From Granulibacter bethesdensis (lineage in GTDB: Bacteria; Pseudomonadota; Alphaproteobacteria; Acetobacterales; Acetobacteraceae), in the NCBI RefSeq assembly GCF_001889545.1, contig NZ_CP018194.1, positions 966,501-1,030,500 on the forward strand: 64,000 nucleotides of DNA, given 5' to 3'. The position numbers were made by a program, and so were the translations under genes. Below are positions 43,059 to 52,752 of the stretch, piece after piece (the first letter of the stretch is position 1; the number at the start of each line of letters is the position of its first letter). The notes under the pieces are model-generated. The model had not been told where the DNA came from, ran no database searches, and saw only the letters and a list, made by a program, of their open reading frames with translations.

Positions 43059-43859
43059 TCAGCGCACCGGCGTATCCCCGAGCATACGTGCTATATATGG
43101 CTCCATCGCCTGTGCCATGGCGGCCTGTGTGGCTGCATTCGGATGAAGGGGCGGGTCCGGCGGCGTCAGATGGATGTCCAGAAAGCGGGTGCGATCCACC
43201 TTTCCCCCGCTCATGAACAGGGCGCGGAGATCAAGAAAGGTCACACGCTGGTCATAGCGGCCGGGCAGGGCTCGGTTGAGGGCCGCGGTCTGCGCGTCGA
43301 CCCATTCATTACGAATGGAGGGCAGCACACCCAGCAGCAGAATCTGCATCTTTGGCAGGCGGCGATGCAGGGACTCTATGATGGCGTCGATCCCTTGCAG
43401 GGTCGGTTCGGCAGGCCAGCGGAGCTTGCCGAAATTATTGGCACCAATCAGCACCACGGCGGCCCGGGGATTGATCCCGCTGGCTTCCCCGTTTTCAGCC
43501 CGCCAGAGCAGATGGGCAGTGGTATCACCTTTGTAGCCCAGATTGATGGCGTGGCGATGGCCGTAATAGTGGTTCCAGACCGGAGCAAAATTCTGCCAGG
43601 GCTCGGGCCCGGTTTTCTCCCAGTTCTGGGTGATGCTGTCGCCATAGAACACCAGATCGACTGGCTTTTGGCGCAGTTCATGTTGTTTTTCTTCCCAGCG
43701 ATGTTTCCACCAGGGCAGATCAAGACGGGAAAGCGGGGTTGCTGCCAGCGGTTTGCTGTTATGGGCAAGGCCCATGCGGGGCGGCAGCGACATGGCCAGA
43801 CCGGAGCCAAGGGCTGCAGACAGCATCGTCCGCCTTGTCCATGCAGAAGAAGCGTTCAT
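43059..43859 (-). CDS. SGNH/GDSL hydrolase with Tat-like signal
   Basis: The product is 266 residues. A twin-arginine-like leader, TRRTMLSAALGSGLAM (8-23), suggests export through Tat. The hydrolase fold shows block I VFYGDSITQNW (70-80, nucleophile Ser75), block II GYKGDTT, block III VVLIGANNFG, and the late DPPLHPNA with the catalytic Asp and His. It resembles platelet-activating-factor acetylhydrolase subunits, usually acting on acetyl esters of sugars or lipids. In the cell it may deacetylate envelope polysaccharide. It lies 33 bases downstream of uppP on the same strand. AAGGA precedes its ATG. Confidence 0.88.
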   Translation of the reverse strand: MNASSAWTRRTMLSAALGSGLAMSLPPRMGLAHNSKPLAATPLSRLDLPWWKHRWEEKQHELRQKPVDLVFYGDSITQNWEKTGPEPWQNFAPVWNHYYGHRHAINLGYKGDTTAHLLWRAENGEASGINPRAAVVLIGANNFGKLRWPAEPTLQGIDAIIESLHRRLPKMQILLLGVLPSIRNEWVDAQTAALNRALPGRYDQRVTFLDLRALFMSGGKVDRTRFLDIHLTPPDPPLHPNAATQAAMAQAMEPYIARMLGDTPVR

Positions 43860-43892
43860 CCAAAACGTCCTTGTCGAGTATTCGGTCTTGTG

Positions 43893-44765
43893 TCAGGCGA
43901 AATGCAGCCACGCCAGCGCACCAAGGCCCGCGACGATGCAGTAAAAAGCGAAAGGCTTGAGCGCCCAACTGTCATGATCCCGGAAATAGCGCATCAGAAA
44001 GGCCGTGCTGAGCCACGCAGTGATGCCGGCTGCCACGGCAGCCAGCGCGGCGGTCTGGAATACGCCCGGTGCAATATCGGCATGCAGTAGTTTTGGCACT
44101 TCCAGCACGGTAGCGCCCAGAATGATCGGCAGTGCGATCAGAAACGAGAAATGCGCGGATGCTTCATGATCGATTCCGCGCAGTAAGCCGCCGACGATGG
44201 TCGTACCAGAGCGGGAAATACCGGGGATCAGCGCGGCGCACTGCCAGCAGCCGATGGTGAATGCATCCATGACAGTGAGGGTAGACAGAGCGCGGCGTTC
44301 TGTAACCTCGTGATCACTGGTCTGGGGATAAGGGCTGGCGGCCCCCCGCAATTTCTCCCCGAACAGAAGAAGTCCGCCATTCACCACCAGAAAAAACGCG
44401 GCAATCGGAGCCGATTCGAACAGCGCCCGCAACATGTGTTCCAGCAATCCTCCGACCACGATTGCTGGCAGCGTTGCGACCACCAGCAGCATGAAAATCC
44501 GTCTCGCCTGCGGCACATGATGGGCCGGGGCAAAGCCGATGACGCCACTGAAGAGTGCCCACCAGTCACGCCAGAAATACAGCAGCAGTGCCGCGGCGGT
44601 GCCCAGATGCAGAAACACCAGAAATGGCAGGAAGGTCTGGCTATGTTGCGGCAGGCTCCAGCCCAGCAGCGCCGGAAGGACGACGGCATGCCCCAGTGAA
44701 CTGACCGGGAAAAGCTCGGTTGCGCCTTGCAGGATAGCAATGGCGATGGCCTGGATCGCGTTCAT
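43893..44765 (-). CDS. uppP: Undecaprenyl-diphosphatase
   Basis: Recycles the lipid carrier of peptidoglycan and polysaccharide synthesis by removing a phosphate from undecaprenyl diphosphate; integral inner-membrane protein (290 residues, about eight helices). The two signatures are present: LQGATELFPVSSLGH (12-26, with a Leu in place of the usual Thr in SST) and PGISRSGTT in the middle. ATG 44765 is preferred because AGGA lies eight bases upstream; the frame continues to 44972 but with non-membrane sequence. It is followed by the SGNH hydrolase gene, and diverges from murI, another peptidoglycan gene, across 127 bases. Confidence 0.95.
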   Translation of the reverse strand: MNAIQAIAIAILQGATELFPVSSLGHAVVLPALLGWSLPQHSQTFLPFLVFLHLGTAAALLLYFWRDWWALFSGVIGFAPAHHVPQARRIFMLLVVATLPAIVVGGLLEHMLRALFESAPIAAFFLVVNGGLLLFGEKLRGAASPYPQTSDHEVTERRALSTLTVMDAFTIGCWQCAALIPGISRSGTTIVGGLLRGIDHEASAHFSFLIALPIILGATVLEVPKLLHADIAPGVFQTAALAAVAAGITAWLSTAFLMRYFRDHDSWALKPFAFYCIVAGLGALAWLHFA

Positions 44766-44892
44766 GGGTTCCATCCTAAACCGGTCATCCTTTCCGATTG
44801 AGTGGCGGAAACCGGAGGCTCTGGCAAGCATCCCCGGGCAGTTCCCGGCATATGCTCTTGACCGGCGATCATGAAGGAGGCACCCCACCCGG

Positions 44893-45723
44893 GTGAGAAA
44901 GACGGACGCACATATTCTGGTTTTCGACTCCGGCATTGGCGGCCTGGGTGTTGCCGATTGTATCCGGCGCATGCTGCCTGCGGCGACACTTGGCTATGTC
45001 GCTGATACCGCGGGATTTCCCTATGGCGCGATGAGTGACGAGGCTCTGGTCACCCGCGTGCTGACGGTGCTGGAGCATGCAATTGGCCGGTTGAGGCCCG
45101 ATATGGTCGTGATCGCCTGCAACACCGCCAGCACGCTGGCATTGTCTGCGCTGCGGTCGCGGCATGATCTGCCATTTATTGGCTGTGTGCCGCCCCTGAA
45201 ATGGGCAGCTTCGGTCAGTGCCACCCGCCAGATCGGTCTGCTGGCAACTCCGGCGACGGTTGACCGCCCCTATCTGACTGCCCTGATGCAGGAACACGGG
45301 CAGGGCTGTACGCTTCATGCCCATGGTGCACGTCATCTGGCCGGTTATGCGGAGGCCGTGTTCCGGGGCGAAACGGTGCTGGTTGAGGCCGTCAGGGCCG
45401 AGCTTGGTATTCTTGCCACGACTCCTGACATTGATGCGGTGGCGCTGGGATGCACGCATTATGGACGGTTGCTTCCATGGCTGCGGCAGGCCATGTCGCG
45501 TTCGGTCGCCTGGCTCGATCCGGCCGAGGCGGTGGCGCGGCAGACGGCCAGAATAGCCATCACAACCGGGGCTACTGCCGCGCCTGACAGTCTGCCCCGG
45601 CCTGTGCCCTGCTGGGCACAGACAGTCTTTATGACTGGTGCTGCCCCCGATGAGGGCACACGGCAATCATGGGCGGCGGAGGGATTTCCGAAGTGGCAGC
45701 CTCTGGATATCGCCTCCGCCTGA
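44893..45723 (+). CDS. murI: Glutamate racemase
   Basis: Makes D-glutamate for the peptidoglycan stem peptide. Length 276. Active-site parts: VFDSGIGGLGV (10-20, with Asp12 and Ser13), ACNTAST with catalytic Cys76, and GCTHYG with the second catalytic Cys187. The start is GTG; AAGGAGG lies 13 bases upstream, which is long but the only good site, and the first strand ILVFDSG follows immediately. Its neighbours, uppP on the opposite strand, also serve cell wall synthesis. It converges with the GlcG/HbpS gene, with nine bases between the stops. Confidence 0.95.
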   Translation: MRKTDAHILVFDSGIGGLGVADCIRRMLPAATLGYVADTAGFPYGAMSDEALVTRVLTVLEHAIGRLRPDMVVIACNTASTLALSALRSRHDLPFIGCVPPLKWAASVSATRQIGLLATPATVDRPYLTALMQEHGQGCTLHAHGARHLAGYAEAVFRGETVLVEAVRAELGILATTPDIDAVALGCTHYGRLLPWLRQAMSRSVAWLDPAEAVARQTARIAITTGATAAPDSLPRPVPCWAQTVFMTGAAPDEGTRQSWAAEGFPKWQPLDIASA

Positions 45724-45732
45724 GCCACATGA

Positions 45733-46170
45733 TCAGGCTTTCGTTTTGGCAGCCGAAGCTTTGGTGACTGTCTGTTCGAAGGCGGCTGCTGCGGCTTCGG
45801 CAACACTCTGATCCTGCTCGCCGGAGCCTCCGCTGATCCCGACTGCCCCGACCACTTTGCCATCCCGCCGCAACGGGACGCCACCTGCGAAAATCATGAC
45901 ACGCCCGTGATTGGATTGCTGGATACCATAGAACTGCTGGCCAGGCTGGGCATTGCCCGCCAGATCCTTGGTCGAAATATCGAAAGCGCGCGCGGTGAAC
46001 GCCTTGTTGATGCTGATATCGATGCTGCCAAGCCAGGCATCATCCATCCGATGGTGCAGCTTCAGATTTCCGCCTCCATCAACGATGGCTATGTTCATCG
46101 GCTGCCCGATTTTCTGAGCGTGTTTTTCGGCGGCGGTGGCGATCCTGACAGCATCTTCCAGAGTGATCAT
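45733..46170 (-). CDS. GlcG/HbpS family heme-binding-like protein
   Basis: The product is 145 residues with the whole GlcG/HbpS fold (DUF336): ITLEDAVRIATAAEKHAQKI (2-21), MNIAIVDGGGNLKLHHRMDDAWLG (parts at 25-48), NKAFTARAFDISTK, MIFAGGVPLRRDGKVVGA and a late GSGEQDQSVAEAAA. Members bind heme, cobalamin or glycolate-pathway products, and their exact role is often unknown. AAGGGA lies four bases before the ATG. glcF is 14 kb away, so no operon link with glycolate metabolism exists here. It is divergent from cydDC. Confidence 0.9.
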   Translation of the reverse strand: MITLEDAVRIATAAEKHAQKIGQPMNIAIVDGGGNLKLHHRMDDAWLGSIDISINKAFTARAFDISTKDLAGNAQPGQQFYGIQQSNHGRVMIFAGGVPLRRDGKVVGAVGISGGSGEQDQSVAEAAAAAFEQTVTKASAAKTKA

Positions 46171-46409
46171 GGTGTCCCTTAACGACCAGAGAAAAGCTTT
46201 TGTTCATCAGGCTGTGTCCTTTTCCCTGCTATGGGAAGGGGGACAAAAAGCCCAATGCCGGTTTCCCGCCTGATGCGGCAAATCCTCTTTTCAAACGCTC
46301 TGAACGGGAACCCGTTCGATCCGGTCGATAAGTGTGTCGCGAGCATAAAGTCGGATTTAAGGAATTCCCCTGTCAAAGACAGAGCCGAGAGGTTAAGAAG
46401 CGGCCCACA

Positions 46410-48173
46410 ATGCGTGACAAAACCCGTTCTTCCCCCGGTTCCGCTCCGACGACAGACGCTTCCTCTGCGCGTGCAGGGGGCAGGCGTCATTCTCCTGCCC
46501 GTGCGTGGCTGAAGCAGCAAGGGGGGCTGGCCCGCCGGAATGCGCGCCATGTCATCCTGTTGAGCCTGACCGGCACTATTCTGGCCGTGGGGCAGGCATG
46601 GTGTCTGGCAGCGGTTTTCGGTGGCACTCTCGGCCATGCCATGGTCGGGGGATTGCCTTACGCCACGGCTTTTCTGGGGATTGCCGCAATCCGCGCCTTT
46701 CTGGGGGCCATGACTGAACGTTATGCGGCGGCGGCAGGTGCGGCGGCTCGGCGGCGGTTGCGGGATCAGGTGATGGCAAGGCTGCTGGCGATTGGTCCCT
46801 CTCTGTTGCGCGGATATCATTCTGCCGAGCTGGCGGCGATTGCCGTGGATCGGATCGAAGCGCTGGACGGATTTTTCTCCCGCTGGGTTCCTGCCGCTTC
46901 TCTGGCGATCCTGTCGCCGGCCATTATCCTGCTGGCCGTCCTGCCACTGGACTGGCGGGCGGCTCTGGCCTTGCTGGCTGCGGGTCTGCTGGTGCCGTTC
47001 GGTATGGCGCTTTCCGGGATCGGCGCGGCCGTAGCCTCCCGCCGTCAGTTTGTGGCGATGAGCCGCCTGCAGGCCCGTTTTCTGGACCGGGTGCGCGGCA
47101 TCGCCACCATCGTTCTGAGCGGACGGACCGAAGATGAAGCCATTGCTCTGGGACGTGCCGCTGATGAGCTGAGACGACGTACCATGCGGGTGCTGCGGGT
47201 GGCGTTCCTGTCCTCCGCCGTGCTGGATCTGGCGATGGCGGCAGCTCTGGTCGGTCTGGCGCTGCATTACGGGCAGGCGATCCTGTCCGGTCAGGCAGGC
47301 CATCCGGCGCGTGCGCTGTTCGTGCTGCTGCTGGTGCCGGAGTTTTTTGCGCCGCTGCGGGCCTTTTCACTGGCCTATCAGGACAAGATGCACGCAACCG
47401 GCGCTGCCGAAGCCATCGCAGCCCTGCCTGAGCCGCCGGAAAGGCCTGTGCTTCAGGTTCGTACCATTGAAGCGCGTGGTGTCACGGTCACGTTCGATCA
47501 TGTCTCGCTGGTGTGGGATGAGACACGTGGTCCGGCCCTGCATGATGTCAGTTTCCGTATTCCCGCGGGAGAGACAGTGGTGCTGGCCGGTCCTTCCGGA
47601 TCGGGCAAGTCGAGCATCATGGAGATTTTGCTGGGCTTTGCCCGTCCGACAAGCGGACGTGTAGCCCTGAACGGCATGGACATCACGGATATTGTTCCGG
47701 CCGCTCTCTCCCGGCTGACGGCCTGGGTCGGGCAGAAGCCAATGCTGTTTGCCGGGACCATCCGCGACAATATCCTGTTCGCCCGTCCGGAAGCATCGGA
47801 GCAGGATCTGCTGGACGCCATCCGTCATGCCCATGTGGACGATTTTGCCCGTGCCCTGCCGGACGGGCTGGAGACGATGATAGGCGAGGGAGGTTATGGC
47901 CTGTCTGGTGGTCAGGCGCAGCGCGTGGCGATTGCGCGTGCCTATCTTCGCAATGCCCCCCTGCTGCTGCTGGATGAGCCGACTTCCCATCTCGATCCGG
48001 TCACCGAGGCCGATATTCTGGACAGCCTGAAACGTCTGGCGGCTGGCCGCACCGTGTTGCTGGCCAGCCATAGCGCGGCAGCTCATGCTTTTCCGGGTCA
48101 CCGGATTGACCTGCGGGATGGCAGTGTCGTTTCCGCACCATTCCCGACCATGTATGGAAAGGTGATGGCATGA
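46410..48173 (+). CDS. cydD: Thiol reductant ABC exporter, CydD-like subunit
   Basis: First half of the heterodimeric CydDC exporter, which moves glutathione or cysteine to the periplasm and is needed for assembly of cytochrome bd. Length 587. Six membrane helices lie in about residues 35-310, then an ABC domain with Walker A GPSGSGKSS, signature YGLSGGQAQRVAIARA and Walker B LLLLDEPTSHLD. The ATG at 46410 gives a basic Arg/Ser-rich start. Its stop overlaps the cydC start (ATGA), so the two are co-translated. cydA and cydB are not in this window. The 239 bases upstream to the GlcG-like gene hold no other gene. Confidence 0.92.
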   Translation: MRDKTRSSPGSAPTTDASSARAGGRRHSPARAWLKQQGGLARRNARHVILLSLTGTILAVGQAWCLAAVFGGTLGHAMVGGLPYATAFLGIAAIRAFLGAMTERYAAAAGAAARRRLRDQVMARLLAIGPSLLRGYHSAELAAIAVDRIEALDGFFSRWVPAASLAILSPAIILLAVLPLDWRAALALLAAGLLVPFGMALSGIGAAVASRRQFVAMSRLQARFLDRVRGIATIVLSGRTEDEAIALGRAADELRRRTMRVLRVAFLSSAVLDLAMAAALVGLALHYGQAILSGQAGHPARALFVLLLVPEFFAPLRAFSLAYQDKMHATGAAEAIAALPEPPERPVLQVRTIEARGVTVTFDHVSLVWDETRGPALHDVSFRIPAGETVVLAGPSGSGKSSIMEILLGFARPTSGRVALNGMDITDIVPAALSRLTAWVGQKPMLFAGTIRDNILFARPEASEQDLLDAIRHAHVDDFARALPDGLETMIGEGGYGLSGGQAQRVAIARAYLRNAPLLLLDEPTSHLDPVTEADILDSLKRLAAGRTVLLASHSAAAHAFPGHRIDLRDGSVVSAPFPTMYGKVMA

Positions 48174-49846
48174 CCGCGCTTCTTCGCCCGCTGCTGGGTA
48201 TTGCCGCGCTGTGGGGCAGCCGTGTGTCCTGGTTGCTGGCCGGGGTCGTGGTTTCGGTTCTGGCCGTCTTGTCTGCGGCGCTCCTGATGATGCTGGCAGG
48301 CAGGACCGTGGCGGTTGCCATGATGCTCGGTGTGCTGGCCGCCCCCATGCTGCTGCGCTGGACCGGTGTGGCCCGGGTGGTGTTGCGCTATCTGGAGCGC
48401 GTCGTCACACATGATGCCATGTTCCGGGCATTGGCTGATCTGCGGGTCTGGTTTTTCCGTGGTGTTGCCCGTAATGCCGCAGGTGGGCTGGGCTTCCGCC
48501 GTGCCGGGGATGTGCTGTCCCGTCTGGTCAATGATGTGGAGGCGCTGGACGGGCTTTATCTGCGTATTGTCGTTCCTGTTGCCGGGGCGGTGGTGCTGTT
48601 GCCGGTGCTGCTCTACGCGCTGGGCCGGCTGGATGTGGTGCTGGCGGCGGTGGTTGGTGTGTTGTTCGTGCTGGCTGCTTTTGTGCTGCCGGTCATCTCT
48701 GCCCGCAATGCAGCGGGACAGGGTGCAAGGCTGACCACTTCCATGAGCCGGTTGCGGATTGCAACCCTCGATACCCTGACGGGTCTCAGGGAGGTACGGG
48801 CCTGTGGTGCGGAAGACCGCATGCTGGCGGATATTCAGGCCCGTCAGGCATTGCTGCTGACCGCCCAGCGTGAGGGGGCGGCCCGTGCCGCATGGGCATC
48901 GGCGGCATCGTTTCTGTTTGGGCAGGCAGGCGTGGCGGCGGTGCTGTTTGCGGTTGCGCTGAATGTCGTGACGACTGGTCCGGCAGCCTTGATCGGATGT
49001 GCATTTCTGACGATTGCTGCGTTTGAGGCGATTGGGGGCCTGCCGCGTGCCGGTGTACTCGCCGGACACGCCTCTGCCGCCGCGGAGCGCGTGCTGGAAG
49101 CGGCCTCCGGACCCGAAAGCAATGTGCCTCATGCTGTGGCGGAAGCTGAGGAAATGCTTCGGCCGGGACGCGGCAAAACGGCGGCTCTGTCTTTCAGACA
49201 TGTCTCGTTCCGCTGGCGGCAGGATGGGCCGCTGGTGCTGGATGACCTTACTCTTGATTTGCCGGCGGGTGCGCGGGTTGCGCTGCTCGGCCCTTCAGGA
49301 GCCGGAAAGTCGACCATTGCCGCTCTTGCGATGCGGCTCGCTGTGCCGGAGGCAGGACATATTTTTCTGTCAGGTACCGATATGGCGACCTTGCCGGTCG
49401 ATATGGTGCGGGGCCATTTTGCATGGCTGTCCCAGACAACGCATCTGTTTGACGACACGATCCGGGCTAATCTGCTGCTGGGTCGGCCGGATGCGCAGGA
49501 GGTCGACCTCTGGGCGGCGCTGGATGCGGCGCAGTTGGGCGATGTGGTTCGCGGCCTGCCAGATGGCCTGGAAAGCTGGGTCGGTGAGGGCGGATTCCGC
49601 CTGTCCGGAGGGCAGGGACGGCGTCTGGCTCTGGCGCGGGCGCTGTTATCCCGTGCTCCGATCCTGATTCTGGATGAGCCGGCGGCCGGTCTTGATGCAC
49701 AGACCGAGCGTGAACTGTTCCTGACCCTGAACGAAGTAGCCGGCGATCGCACCGTTCTGCTGATCGCCCATCGTCTGACAGGGGTGGAGAAGCTGGACCG
49801 TATCTATAGACTGTCTGGCGGTCAGGCAGTTCCGGCAATGAGCTGA
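48170..49846 (+). CDS. cydC: Thiol reductant ABC exporter, CydC-like subunit
   Basis: Second half of the CydDC heterodimer (558 residues): six-helix membrane domain (about 15-290) and ABC domain with Walker A GPSGAGKST, signature FRLSGGQGRRLALARALL and Walker B ILILDEPAAGLD. In the membrane part LRWTGVARVVLRYLERVVTHD matches CydC. Translation is coupled to cydD by the ATGA overlap. The pair is expected to support bd-type oxidase, common in acetic acid bacteria. No cytochrome genes follow; the next gene is an amino-acid ABC transporter after 96 bases. Confidence 0.92.
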   Translation: MTALLRPLLGIAALWGSRVSWLLAGVVVSVLAVLSAALLMMLAGRTVAVAMMLGVLAAPMLLRWTGVARVVLRYLERVVTHDAMFRALADLRVWFFRGVARNAAGGLGFRRAGDVLSRLVNDVEALDGLYLRIVVPVAGAVVLLPVLLYALGRLDVVLAAVVGVLFVLAAFVLPVISARNAAGQGARLTTSMSRLRIATLDTLTGLREVRACGAEDRMLADIQARQALLLTAQREGAARAAWASAASFLFGQAGVAAVLFAVALNVVTTGPAALIGCAFLTIAAFEAIGGLPRAGVLAGHASAAAERVLEAASGPESNVPHAVAEAEEMLRPGRGKTAALSFRHVSFRWRQDGPLVLDDLTLDLPAGARVALLGPSGAGKSTIAALAMRLAVPEAGHIFLSGTDMATLPVDMVRGHFAWLSQTTHLFDDTIRANLLLGRPDAQEVDLWAALDAAQLGDVVRGLPDGLESWVGEGGFRLSGGQGRRLALARALLSRAPILILDEPAAGLDAQTERELFLTLNEVAGDRTVLLIAHRLTGVEKLDRIYRLSGGQAVPAMS

Positions 49847-49942
49847 AGCGCTGAAATAATTAACAGAGCGTCATCATTTCTTGCGTGACATGAGGGAGCT
49901 GGCCCGCTTTTCTGACCTTATGGGTTGAAAAGGCATGAAAGC

Positions 49943-50722
49943 GTGACGGATTCTCCTGTTGAAGATGCGATCGTCCAGATCGAAAGTCTGTGCAAGAGTT
50001 TCGACGGCACCGAGATTCTCAGGGGCGTCTCCTTGCAGATAGAGCAGGGAGATCTTGTGTCGATCATTGGGCCGTCAGGCTGCGGTAAATCAACATTCCT
50101 GAGATGTATCAACTTTCTGGAAATCCCTGATTCGGGACGAATTTCCGTTGACGGGATCGCGCTGGAACGGTCCGGTGCCAATGAGCGCTGGACCACTGCG
50201 ATGGAGGAGCGTGCCCATGCGCTGCGCGAGCAGGTCGGCATGGTGTTCCAGGGCTTTCATCTGTTTGCGCATCGTACAGTGGCGGAAAATGTGATGATGG
50301 CACCAATGATCGTGAAAGGTCTGAAAAAGGCTGCGGCGCGCGATCTGGCCATGCACCAGCTCTCCCGTGTCGGTCTGGCCAAATTCGCCAATCGCTATCC
50401 CGGCACGCTGTCTGGCGGCCAGCAGCAGCGTGCTGCCATTGCGCGCGCCCTGGCCATGTCACCGAAAGTGATGCTGTATGATGAGCCGACCTCCGCACTT
50501 GATCCCGAACTGGTTGATGAGGTGCTTCAGGTCATGCGCGATCTGGATGCGGATGGCATGACCCAGCTGATTGTGACGCATGAGATGCGCTTCGCGCGTG
50601 ATGCCTCCGATTACATCGTATTTATGGAAGGTGGCGAAATCGTCGAAGTGTCGGACGAGGATGAGATCTTTGAAAACCCGCGTGATCCCCGGACGCGCCG
50701 CTTCCTGAAGCGTTTCTCATGA
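49943..50722 (+). CDS. Polar amino-acid ABC transporter ATP-binding protein
   Basis: The product is 259 residues of the GlnQ/HisP type: Walker [10 protein letters not shown] (43-51), Q-loop [16 protein letters not shown], signature [18 protein letters not shown] and Walker [15 protein letters not shown]. It energises import of a polar or basic amino acid; the specific one is not readable. GTG 49943 is chosen because AAAGG lies ten bases upstream. Its stop overlaps the start of the next gene (ATGA), so it is coupled to the fused binding protein-permease that completes the transporter. Confidence 0.93.
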   Translation: MTDSPVEDAIVQIESLCKSFDGTEILRGVSLQIEQGDLVSIIGPSGCGKSTFLRCINFLEIPDSGRISVDGIALERSGANERWTTAMEERAHALREQVGMVFQGFHLFAHRTVAENVMMAPMIVKGLKKAAARDLAMHQLSRVGLAKFANRYPGTLSGGQQQRAAIARALAMSPKVMLYDEPTSALDPELVDEVLQVMRDLDADGMTQLIVTHEMRFARDASDYIVFMEGGEIVEVSDEDEIFENPRDPRTRRFLKRFS

Positions 50723-52224
50723 TGCGTTTTATGCTGGCTGTCCTGATGGTCCTGTTGCTCAGTCTGCATTCCGGAGCGGTGCGGGCTGGGGATGATCTCC
50801 GCTGGGGTGCTGACGCACAGTCTGATGCACCTTATATTTTTCATGATCCGGATAATGAGGATCGTCTGATCGGTTATGAAAAAGACATTGTGGACGAGAT
50901 CGGACGTCATTTGAATCGCAATCTGATCTTCGTACAGAATGGCTGGGACAGTCTTATCCCCGGTCTGGATCGGGGGCTGTATGATTTCTCGATCGACGGT
51001 CTGGAAATTACGCCTGCCCATCGTGAGGTCGTTGATTTTTCAAAGCCCTATTATGTAACGTCGGAACAACTTGTCGTTCGTAAGGACAGCAAGGGATTGG
51101 AGAGGCTGGAGGCACTCCACGGCCATGCGGTCGGCACACTCAAGGCCAGCGTGGGCGAGCGGATTCTGGAGAAACACCCCGATATCAAGCTGCGTGTGTA
51201 TGAGGAGGAGATCGACGCCTATAACGATCTCCATAATGGGCGGACCGATGCAGTTCTGCTCGATTGGCCGATTGCGCTGTATTATTCAGCGACGGATCCC
51301 AGTCTGAAACTGGTTGGTGAACCAATCGGTCATCTGGAATATGGCATTGCCGTGCGCAAGGGCAATCAGGCGTTGCTTGATCAGATCAATACTGCTCTTG
51401 ACCAGATGCGCGCCGATGGGACGCTCCGCCGTATTCTGGAGCGGTGGAACCTCTGGACGCCAGATATGGCGGCATTCACCGGGGATCACACCTCTGTGAC
51501 CCAGCCGGCGATTTATTATGATGAATTTGTAAAGGCACACTCACCGGCCACGGGATGGCGGATCAAGTTCAAACGCTATATCGGTTTTATCCCGCTGATC
51601 GTTCATGCAGCCATCACAACACTGGAAGTCTCCCTTCTGGCCATGATTCTGGCGGTGGCGATGGGATTGTTGCTGGCTGTCTCACGATTGTACGGCCCGG
51701 CTCCGCTGCGTATGCTGTCAGTGGTGTATATCGAAATCATGCGCGGCACGCCGTTGCTGATCCAGATACTGTTCGTATTTTACGGGCTGCCGAATCTGGG
51801 GGTCAGGCTGGATCCGTTTTTTGCTGGTGTACTGGCGCTGGGCCTGAACTACGCGGCGTATGAGGCGGAAAATTACCGCGCCGGTCTGGGTGCGATCCCG
51901 CATGGTCAGTACGAGGCTGCCATTGCCCTGAATATGACGTCCTCCCAGGCCCTGCGTCATGTGGTGATTCCGCAGGCATTCCGGTTGGTGATTCCGGTGA
52001 TGACCAATGATTTCATCTCGGCGCTGAAGGATTCGTCGTTGCTGTCTGTCATCACCCTGTCTGAACTCAGTCAGACCTATGTGCGTCTTTCCACCACTTA
52101 TTATGATTATTTTGGTACCGGTCTGATGATCGGAGCGGCCTATCTTCTGATCGGTCTGCCTTTCGTGCGTCTGGCCCGCTGGACCGAGGAAAGGCTTCAC
52201 ACAGGCCGCAGGCCGCAACGCTGA
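50719..52224 (+). CDS. Fused substrate-binding protein and permease of a polar amino-acid ABC transporter
   Basis: A 501-residue protein that combines two usually separate subunits. Residues about 1-23 form a signal-like helix; 25-255 a type-3 periplasmic binding domain (GYEKDIVDEIGRHLN, DFSIDGLEITPAHREVVDFS, WNLWTPDM); after a linker, 285-495 is a membrane permease with five helices and the EAA loop NYRAGLGAIPHGQYEAAIAL (382-401). One anchored chain thus captures and passes the substrate to the ATPase encoded just upstream. Fusions of this kind are known in some bacteria. The start is at the first of two adjacent ATGs overlapping the ATPase stop. Confidence 0.92.
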   Translation: MMRFMLAVLMVLLLSLHSGAVRAGDDLRWGADAQSDAPYIFHDPDNEDRLIGYEKDIVDEIGRHLNRNLIFVQNGWDSLIPGLDRGLYDFSIDGLEITPAHREVVDFSKPYYVTSEQLVVRKDSKGLERLEALHGHAVGTLKASVGERILEKHPDIKLRVYEEEIDAYNDLHNGRTDAVLLDWPIALYYSATDPSLKLVGEPIGHLEYGIAVRKGNQALLDQINTALDQMRADGTLRRILERWNLWTPDMAAFTGDHTSVTQPAIYYDEFVKAHSPATGWRIKFKRYIGFIPLIVHAAITTLEVSLLAMILAVAMGLLLAVSRLYGPAPLRMLSVVYIEIMRGTPLLIQILFVFYGLPNLGVRLDPFFAGVLALGLNYAAYEAENYRAGLGAIPHGQYEAAIALNMTSSQALRHVVIPQAFRLVIPVMTNDFISALKDSSLLSVITLSELSQTYVRLSTTYYDYFGTGLMIGAAYLLIGLPFVRLARWTEERLHTGRRPQR

Positions 52225-52330
52225 CCGTAGACAGAAACGCAACGGTTTTCATCAGCCCGGTTGACGCTTACCGCCTTCGGAGGCACACCTTGTCGTAAGA
52301 CGGTACAGCTTTTTAACAAGGGAGTCGGCC

Positions 52331-52729
52331 ATGCGCCGCCTAAGCCTGCTTTGCTTGCCCCTGATCGCCGCTGCATGCTCTCAGCCAGCCGCGCTTCAGC
52401 GTTCCTATAATGTTTACTTCCTGCAGGATTCTGCTGTGCTCGATCCGGCGGCCACTCAGGTGGTCAGCTATGCGGCGGAGCTGGCAAAGGAGTATCCGGG
52501 GCTCAATGTGACCGTGTCCGGTTATGGCGGTAAAGCCTCTGATCAGGCTTCCATGGTCACGGAAACACCGCTGGCCAAGCTGCGCGCCAACGCGGTGCGG
52601 GATCAGCTGGTGGCGGATGGGATTGCCAAAAGCAGGATCGAACGCTCGGTGCACACGGTTGATGCATCCAATCTGGCCGTGGCGGAGCGTCGCGTGGATA
52701 TTGATATTGGAGATGTCAGCAGCAAGTAA
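52331..52729 (+). CDS. Small OmpA-like lipoprotein
   Basis: The product is 132 residues: a lipoprotein signal LSLLCLPLIAAAC with the lipobox cysteine at about 16, then a compact OmpA-type domain (YNVYFLQDSAVLDPAATQVV, then a late AVAERRVDIDI). It resembles, in design and size, the lipoprotein encoded at 1168-1608. It should sit in the outer membrane and bind peptidoglycan weakly or not at all because the central conserved motif is only partly kept. It lies 106 bases after the amino-acid transporter. AAGGGAG precedes the ATG at eight bases. Confidence 0.75.
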   Translation: MRRLSLLCLPLIAAACSQPAALQRSYNVYFLQDSAVLDPAATQVVSYAAELAKEYPGLNVTVSGYGGKASDQASMVTETPLAKLRANAVRDQLVADGIAKSRIERSVHTVDASNLAVAERRVDIDIGDVSSK

Positions 52730-52752
52730 TCCGATGACCGGTATATTCGGTA

